Positions 7,136 through 11,957 of a stretch of 11,957 nucleotides of DNA are shown piece after piece (the stretch's first letter is position 1; every line of letters begins with the position of its first letter). The translations under genes and the position numbers were made by a program. Under the pieces are notes generated by a model. It was not told the DNA's origin. It did no database searches and saw only the letters and a program-made list of their open reading frames with translations. Source of the stretch: an uncultured Verrucomicrobiales bacterium (GTDB lineage Bacteria > Verrucomicrobiota > Verrucomicrobiia > Verrucomicrobiales > Akkermansiaceae); assembly GCA_937885815.1 (NCBI GenBank), contig CALABM010000210.1, forward strand, positions 1 to 11,957, read 5' to 3'.

Positions 7136-8742
7136 TTCCGCAACTGATGAAAACTACCCTCCGAGGGCGCCTAGATGATCCCTTATGGAGACTGAATAAT
7201 CTTTACTGGATTGAAAACAAGCGAGGGGGATTGCAGCGCTTTCGTATGAATGCGGCTCAAAGCCGTCTTCACCGGAACTTGTGGTTCCGGAATGTAGTGC
7301 TGAAGGCGCGCCAGCTGGGCATATCCACTTATGTGGCACTCTATATGTTGGATTCATGCTTGTTCACGCCGAACTTTCATGCAGGTATTATAGATAAAAC
7401 ACTGCCGGATGCAGAGCAGAAGCTGGAGAAGCTGCGCTTTGCTTGGGAGCACCTTGATTACTTGCCACCGCATGCGGATGAGCGTGAGCGGGCTCTGGCT
7501 TATCTGGGCTCACTGGTGAAGCAGTTTAGCGGCTCTTGTAAGCGCCAAGAGTGGCACCCTCAGGTGGATGCTCGTACGCGCCTGGGATTCGTGAATGGAA
7601 GTGATATTCGTCTGGGAACCACACTGCGTGGCGGCACTCTGCAACTGCTGCATGTTTCAGAGCTGGCGCATGTCTCCGTGCATGCTCCGTGGCGCGCGCG
7701 TGAGATTCGTACCGGCGCCATCAATACCGTGCCGGCGGAAGGGCGAATTATTCTGGAAAGCACGCATGAGGGCGGGCGTTTCGGGGTAAACTATGAGCTT
7801 ACCTCGCAAGCCATGCAGAATGTTCCCGGAGCGGCATTATCCCCGCTGGATTTTCGCTTCTTCTTTTTCAGCTGGTTTGATAACCCTGATTATGCGCTCA
7901 GTAGCGGTAGCTGCTGGTCGGACCCGCTGGCAGAGTACTTCGAAAAACTTGAGCAGGATTACGGCCTCAACTTGTCACGCGAGCAGAAAATTTGGTACGC
8001 TCGTATGGCGAGAACTATGGGCTCTGCCATGCGCCAAGAGTACCCCAGCACTCCGGAGGAAGCATTTTCCACAGGCAATGAGGGCGCTATATACGGGGCG
8101 TGTTTAATGCGGTTGCGAGAGCAGGGGCAAATTGGTATTCCCTTTGAATATCGTCCGGAAGAAGCTCTGTATACTGCGTGGGATTTGGGGCTAAGTGATC
8201 ACACGGCCATATGGCTTGTGCAGTATTACGGCGGGAATGTGTACTGGCTGAATCACTATGCAGCCAACCAGCTGCCGCTGGAGCATTATGCTGCTCACAT
8301 TCACGCTTGGCAGAAGCGGTATGGCCCCATCAGTGCTCATTTTCTACCGCATGATGCCGCCCATCGTGACCCCCATGGGCATTCCTATGTGGAGAGTCTA
8401 GCGCGCTGTGGTATTCATTCTGTGCGTGTGGTGCCGCGTACGCCGGACGTGTGGCGTGGTATTAATGCTTTGCGCAAGCTTTTGGAGCACAGTTGGTTTC
8501 ATCCGGATACCCTGTCTCAGCGGATGAATCCCGCCGGAGAGCCGGAGCCCTCAGGGGTAACTTGCTTGGAGATGTACCGTACCGCGGCGGAGGGCAGTGG
8601 TGGAACTTGCCGCGAGGCTCCGGTGCATGATGCGGCATCCCATTCAGCGGATGCCGCGCGCATGTTCGCTGAAGCATATGAGCATGGTATGCTAGCCCCT
8701 CTCCGCGTTTCCTCCGGTAACCGCCTTGCAAGGATGAGGTAG
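7132..8742 (+). CDS. terL: Phage terminase, large subunit (TerL), ATPase plus nuclease
   Basis: TerL is the motor that pumps phage DNA into an empty capsid and cuts it. This 536-residue protein shows the expected motifs in order. Gln-43 lies in a Q-motif-like stretch (FRMNAAQ). A Walker A variant KARQLGIST spans 58-66. A Walker B-like strand, LQLLHVSEL at 170-178, has Glu-177 as the catalytic acid. A coupling motif, ILESTHEGG, spans 207-215. An RNase H-fold nuclease follows, with WDLGLSD (Asp-351, Asp-356), LPHDA (Asp-408) and a C-terminal SHSADAARMF (Asp-507). All acidic residues for two-metal cleavage therefore appear to be kept. Length is normal for the family. It starts inside the stop of the giant gene (ATGA), has no clear Shine-Dalgarno sequence, and so is probably translated by coupling. 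The usual partners (small terminase, portal, capsid) are absent from the window. The motifs are seen directly; activity is inferred from them. Confidence 0.9.
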   Translation: MIPQLMKTTLRGRLDDPLWRLNNLYWIENKRGGLQRFRMNAAQSRLHRNLWFRNVVLKARQLGISTYVALYMLDSCLFTPNFHAGIIDKTLPDAEQKLEKLRFAWEHLDYLPPHADERERALAYLGSLVKQFSGSCKRQEWHPQVDARTRLGFVNGSDIRLGTTLRGGTLQLLHVSELAHVSVHAPWRAREIRTGAINTVPAEGRIILESTHEGGRFGVNYELTSQAMQNVPGAALSPLDFRFFFFSWFDNPDYALSSGSCWSDPLAEYFEKLEQDYGLNLSREQKIWYARMARTMGSAMRQEYPSTPEEAFSTGNEGAIYGACLMRLREQGQIGIPFEYRPEEALYTAWDLGLSDHTAIWLVQYYGGNVYWLNHYAANQLPLEHYAAHIHAWQKRYGPISAHFLPHDAAHRDPHGHSYVESLARCGIHSVRVVPRTPDVWRGINALRKLLEHSWFHPDTLSQRMNPAGEPEPSGVTCLEMYRTAAEGSGGTCREAPVHDAASHSADAARMFAEAYEHGMLAPLRVSSGNRLARMR

Positions 8743-8752
8743 GCCGCAGCAT

Positions 8753-8784
8753 AAAGCCGGCGTCCTCAGGTGGACGCCGGCTTT
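8753..8784. terminator. Bidirectional hairpin terminator between convergent genes
   Basis: AAAGCCGGCGTCC at 8753-8765 pairs perfectly with GGACGCCGGCTTT at 8772-8784 around a six-base loop, giving a 13-bp stem. The stem has A at one foot and T at the other, so it reads as A-stem-T on both strands. It lies between the terL stop (8742) and the stop of the convergent gene (8808). The T-run is only three bases, so it may be a weak rho-independent terminator in either direction. Confidence 0.75.
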
Positions 8785-8807
8785 GGGAATTTTACCTGTG
8801 TGGTTGA

Positions 8808-10424
8808 TTATTCTACACGCCTGAGGTTGGGCACAGCCGAGCGGCGTAGGGTATCATTTACTGCTTCCGCAGTGGCGCGATCCAGATAGATAGTATAAGG
8901 CGCTTTATTGATGGCAATCTCCACGATGCCGTTCGGAGTGGGCTCATCCAGCAGGTTGGCGAACTCAGCAAAGTTGTGCGGTATACGGCCGTTTACCTTC
9001 TCCACAACGCAGAATCCCTGAGTATCATAACCGAGTGTGGCAGGGGTGGGGATGATGAGAGTGAGGGCTGTCAGCTCCTTGTAACCCTGCTCGCTGAGCT
9101 CTTTTTCTGCGTCCTGAGCTCTGAGAAACTCCGTAGGCAGAGTGCCCCGTGCCTGGGATTTGAGCGCTTGCAGGTAAGTGTTTGTCAGCGGCTGGAACAC
9201 CAGCCCGCCCCACACGATGTATCGCGGTGCGGTGTCGGGGTCTTCTTCGGGGATGAGGGTGTTATCTCTTGCCGTGGTGTTCAGCGGGACGGTAATTTCC
9301 TGAGATTCACCGCCTCTGCTGATAGTCAGGCGGATGTTGTCTCCGATGGGGCGCAGGTATCTGCTGGCAGCGCTGATGTGCGTCATGCCGTAGATGGGCA
9401 GGTCACAGCGGCCTAAATCATCCACGTTCATGCCTTCAAGGGCAGTGATGACGTCCCCCACCTGCAGGCCTGCCTCAGCAGCGGCGCTGGCGGGCTCCAC
9501 TTCGCTGATGTAGACGCCGGTCTCGTTATCCTGCAGCTTCAGGTATCTACGGAAAGCTGGGTCATTCAGTGCGGCCAGCCTGATACCCAGCACCGGGGCT
9601 CCTGTGGGGGTGTCCGGATGGCGGTTCAGGAATCTGCGCAGTATCTCAGCGTTAATGATGCTGAGATTGCGCCCGGCGGACTCGTAACCTGCGCTCATGC
9701 CGGCGAGTTTTCCATCGCGCATGATGGGGGCGCCGTGAGTGAAACCCTCCGGCACAGCGGTGTCTGCCTGCAGGATGAGGCGGGGCATGCTATCGCTTAC
9801 GCCTCCGGTCTGAGCTTTAAGCGGCACGCGGTGGGATTCACTGCCATTCAGAGTGCACCAGAGTTCGGCCGTGTTGTTTTTTTGCAGAGGTTCTCCGAGC
9901 TGGCAGGCTGTACGTGTATCAAAGATGGAGGCATCCGCTTCATTTGCTACAGTAAGCAGGCCAAGGCCGAGGTCGTAATCATAACTGACAATGCGGGCCG
10001 GGACTGTCCGTGTGCCGTCCGGCAGGCTCAGTTCGGCGTAAGTGGTGTTCGTTAGCGCCTTGCCGTATGTCAGCACTAGCCCGTTCCCCAAGTAGGTGCC
10101 GCAGAGCCTAGCCTGAGCAGGTGCCTGCTTTTCCCATGGAGTAAGGCGGTTGAAGGCTTGGCGGGTGACTTGCACGGTGAGCAGGGCGCTTTCCTCACTC
10201 GCTGCTTCATCCTGCTGGTCAGCAGGTGCCGGCGTGGTAGACTCCGGCGCGGCCGGTGTGGGGGTGGCCTGTTCTTCCGTGGTGGAGGAGGCATCCGCCG
10301 GTTCTGCGGGCTGCTGGGTTTCCTGCGTCTGCTGCAAATTACGCGGGCGAGCCGTGCGGGGGGTAGGCTTGCAGGCGCTCAGGCCAAGAGCTGCCAGTGC
10401 GAGAATGGTAATGGTTTTGAACAT
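8808..10424 (-). CDS. Deg/HtrA-like lipoprotein with PDZ domain, predicted catalytically dead
   Basis: With the start at 10424 the product has 538 residues and begins with a lipoprotein signal, MFKTITILALAALGLSAC, with lipobox Cys-18. An in-frame ATG at 10457 would bury this signal behind 11 residues and overlap the upstream gene, so 10424 is preferred. A Pro/Thr/Glu/Ala linker (about 19-78) leads to a trypsin-like domain (about 80-260), a PDZ domain (about 265-370, with GVYISEVEPASAAAEAGLQVGD) and a C-terminal domain opening with PRYIVWGGLVFQPL (400-413), shared with the upstream paralogue. Aligned without gaps from the common TPW motif, the catalytic His is Lys-122. Asp-151 is kept (DYDLGLG). 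The nucleophile loop reads PEGFTHGAP, placing Thr-229 or His-230 where Ser should be. It is therefore probably a pseudoprotease, anchored in the envelope, that binds or regulates rather than cuts. It lies 20 bases after the active paralogue and shows no clear Shine-Dalgarno sequence. Confidence 0.85.
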   Translation of the reverse strand: MFKTITILALAALGLSACKPTPRTARPRNLQQTQETQQPAEPADASSTTEEQATPTPAAPESTTPAPADQQDEAASEESALLTVQVTRQAFNRLTPWEKQAPAQARLCGTYLGNGLVLTYGKALTNTTYAELSLPDGTRTVPARIVSYDYDLGLGLLTVANEADASIFDTRTACQLGEPLQKNNTAELWCTLNGSESHRVPLKAQTGGVSDSMPRLILQADTAVPEGFTHGAPIMRDGKLAGMSAGYESAGRNLSIINAEILRRFLNRHPDTPTGAPVLGIRLAALNDPAFRRYLKLQDNETGVYISEVEPASAAAEAGLQVGDVITALEGMNVDDLGRCDLPIYGMTHISAASRYLRPIGDNIRLTISRGGESQEITVPLNTTARDNTLIPEEDPDTAPRYIVWGGLVFQPLTNTYLQALKSQARGTLPTEFLRAQDAEKELSEQGYKELTALTLIIPTPATLGYDTQGFCVVEKVNGRIPHNFAEFANLLDEPTPNGIVEIAINKAPYTIYLDRATAEAVNDTLRRSAVPNLRRVE

Positions 10425-10444
10425 ATGTCGTGTCAAAAGGCTGA

Positions 10445-11957
10445 TTATTTCAGGCATGCGGGGGCGGGTACGCCGTATGTGGCGTGGATGCGGGCATTAG
10501 CAGCATCGATGATAGCATTATCAATCACCAGCGGACGTGCGGCATCCGCAAACTCGATAACAGTGAAGGGCGGGCGGTTCCCGTCCTCCGGGTAAAGAAG
10601 TGAGTACAGGTGGGCAAGCCCTTTCACATTCACCCCGTTTACTCGGGTGATGATGCGGCGCCCGTAATCCTCAAAACGCGCATTCACTTCATCCCTGAGA
10701 ACTTTGGTGACGATGACGATGTCTTCTCTCTCGGCGGAGGTGCCGAGGCGAAGATGAGCATCCAGCTCCAGCGTGAAATCCGTGGAGTTCAGGGAATGAG
10801 CAGCGATGACATTGAAGTGCAGGGGCTGGAAGACAAGACCGCCGAATTGGATGTAGCGAGGCATGGCGTCGTATTCCTGAGCCATGATGCGGTGTGAAGT
10901 CAGCGGGGCAAGCTCCACGTCCACCTGCTGCTGCTGTCCATTGCGCAGCACCGTGAAGTGCAGCACATCACCCTTGAAGGCTCGCTCGGCAAGTTCTTCC
11001 AGCATCACGCGCTCGCCGTCCAGCTCAATCATGGCGGAACTGTCCACAGCGTGGCCGTTCACGGCTAGTACCACATCTCCCACCTGCAGGGCGCCATCGC
11101 TGCTGCCTCCTTTGATGACCTCGCTTACCAGTGCGCCCATAGCATTATCCGGGAGATTGTAATGGCGTCTCATGGCCGGGTTAATGAGGGGCATGAAGGC
11201 TGCAGCAAGATCCACATAGGTATCATAGCAGCCATCTTCCACATCTTTCAGGAATCGCTTGATGACGGGCATGGGAATCATGTAGCCTGTGGAGTTTGCT
11301 TGCAGCAGGCCTTGGAACGCCACACCTACTACGCGGTCTCCCATCAGGACGGGGCCGCCACTGTTGCCGGGGTTGATAGCGGCATCCACCTGTACTGTCA
11401 GGTGGCTTTCATTGCGAGGGTGGGAGTATGTGGTGGTATCAATGCGTGATACGATACCGCGCGTTACGGAAAGACGATTGCCGCCGATGGGATAGCCCAC
11501 AGCGCGAACTTCATCTTCCAGCTTCGGCAGGGTGTCACTGAACTGAAGGCAGGGGACGTCCGCAAAGGCTGAGGCGTCTTCTACTTCGATGAGGGCCAAA
11601 TCGGCATCGTGTGCCACGTATTTTACGCGTGCTCGGATTTTGCGAGCATCTGCATACGGGGAAACATAGATGCGCTCGGCATCTGCCACTACGTGCGCAT
11701 TCGTCATGAAAAGACCGGGCCCGACCATAAAGCCGGTGCCGTTACCGGTACCATATCGGCCGGTCTGCCACGGTGTGGCATAATCAGGCTTGCGGACTGC
11801 AACCTCAATCTTGACGATGCCACGGTAGGCGGAATCGACAGCCTGAGCTTCCGGCTGAGCTTCCGGCTGAGCTTCCGGCTGAACTTCCGACTGAGCTTCC
11901 GACTGAGCTTCCGGCTGAGCTTCCGGCTGAGCTTCCGGCTGAGCTTCCGGCTGAGCT
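10445..11957 (-). CDS. Deg/HtrA-family serine protease with PDZ domain (N-terminus beyond the right edge)
   Basis: The frame is open to the window edge, so the start is missing; 503 residues are visible. The Met at 11728 is internal, because the codons before it encode conserved protease sequence (ATPWQTGRYGTGNGTGF). Numbering from that Met, the triad is complete: His-12 (MTNAHVV), Asp-43 (HDADLALIEV) and Ser-123 (INPGNSGGPV). A PDZ domain follows at about 185-285 (GALVSEVIKGG, LQVGDVVLAVNG), then a C-terminal domain starting PRYIQFGGLVFQPL (290-303) and a Cys near the end. The GGLVFxPL-type second domain recalls plant Deg9-like proteases rather than E. coli DegP. Ahead of the protease domain is a Pro-Glu-Ala-Gln repeat linker, presumably joining it to a signal or membrane anchor. 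The expected role is ATP-independent degradation of misfolded envelope proteins. It is followed after 20 bases by the inactive paralogue, probably in one operon whose promoter lies outside the window. Confidence 0.9.
   Translation of the reverse strand, partial: AQPEAQPEAQPEAQPEAQSEAQSEVQPEAQPEAQPEAQAVDSAYRGIVKIEVAVRKPDYATPWQTGRYGTGNGTGFMVGPGLFMTNAHVVADAERIYVSPYADARKIRARVKYVAHDADLALIEVEDASAFADVPCLQFSDTLPKLEDEVRAVGYPIGGNRLSVTRGIVSRIDTTTYSHPRNESHLTVQVDAAINPGNSGGPVLMGDRVVGVAFQGLLQANSTGYMIPMPVIKRFLKDVEDGCYDTYVDLAAAFMPLINPAMRRHYNLPDNAMGALVSEVIKGGSSDGALQVGDVVLAVNGHAVDSSAMIELDGERVMLEELAERAFKGDVLHFTVLRNGQQQQVDVELAPLTSHRIMAQEYDAMPRYIQFGGLVFQPLHFNVIAAHSLNSTDFTLELDAHLRLGTSAEREDIVIVTKVLRDEVNARFEDYGRRIITRVNGVNVKGLAHLYSLLYPEDGNRPPFTVIEFADAARPLVIDNAIIDAANARIHATYGVPAPACLK
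11843..11957 (-). repeat. 12-bp coding tandem repeat (Pro-Glu-Ala-Gln) in the HtrA linker
   Basis: Nine full copies of a 12-base unit (+ strand CTGAGCTTCCGG) run from 11843 to 11950, followed by 7 bases of a tenth cut by the window edge. Copies 1-3 and 6-9 are identical. Copy 4 (11879-11890) reads CTGAACTTCCGA and copy 5 (11891-11902) CTGAGCTTCCGA. On the - strand each unit encodes PEAQ, with SEVQ and SEAQ variants. The unit is a multiple of three, so gain or loss of copies changes linker length without a frameshift. Total copy number is unknown because the array leaves the window. Confidence 0.97.

Noticed and set aside
222..8807. Flanking attachment-site direct repeats around the phage-like block
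   Set aside because: Comparing the gaps at 222-345 and 8743-8807 by eye gave no shared stretch long enough to be an att core, and no tRNA gene or integrase is present.
8976..9416. Long + strand frames opposite the two HtrA-type genes (also 9618-10055 and 10158-10595)
   Set aside because: They lie opposite clearly homologous protease/PDZ coding sequence, and their translations have no motif.
10425..10457. Earlier ATG at 10457 for the lipoprotein gene
   Set aside because: It would add 11 residues before a textbook lipoprotein signal ending in LSAC and overlap the upstream gene's stop; the ATG at 10424 gives a clean signal sequence.
11843..11957. CRISPR-like array from regularly spaced repeats
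   Set aside because: Units are 12 bases with no spacers, and they read in frame with the protease as PEAQ.

Overview
The window holds six protein-coding genes in three blocks and no RNA genes. It is probably a bacterial chromosome from the Verrucomicrobiota or a related gut or anaerobic lineage. That guess rests on an MvhD-type electron-transfer protein, a pair of Deg/HtrA-like proteins with Pro/Ala/Glu/Thr-rich linkers, moderate GC and weak Shine-Dalgarno signals. None of these is diagnostic, so the taxonomy is tentative.

Left edge (1-221, + strand): the 3' end of an MvhD/FlpD-family iron-sulfur protein, a host metabolic gene. After a 124-base AT-richer gap comes a + strand block (346-8742) of three intact genes. 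These are a 414-residue helical protein of unknown function, a 1843-residue giant protein with a Gly/Ala-rich hydrophobic middle, and a complete large terminase (TerL) with both ATPase and nuclease motifs. The giant gene and terL overlap by ATGA and the first two genes are 13 bases apart, so the block looks like one operon. A perfect 13-bp-stem hairpin ends it. The order small internal protein, giant internal protein, TerL resembles the late region of T7-like podoviruses (ejection proteins, then terminase). However, no capsid, portal, tail, small terminase, integrase or lysis gene is present, and host-type genes sit directly on both sides. It is therefore either a cut-down prophage or a domesticated packaging/ejection cassette.

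Right part (8808-11957, - strand, convergent with the phage-like block): two paralogous Deg/HtrA-type proteins in tandem. The upstream one, whose N-terminus is cut by the right edge, has an intact His-Asp-Ser triad, a PDZ domain and a C-terminal domain of the same paralogous type. Its N-terminal linker is encoded by a perfect-to-near-perfect 12-bp tandem repeat (Pro-Glu-Ala-Gln). The downstream one is a lipoprotein with the same fold order but without the catalytic His and Ser, so it is a likely pseudoprotease. Twenty bases separate the two genes, so they are probably co-transcribed and may work together in envelope protein quality control.

The observations most worth following are the orphan three-gene phage-like cassette, the giant unrecognised protein in it, and the active/inactive HtrA pair.
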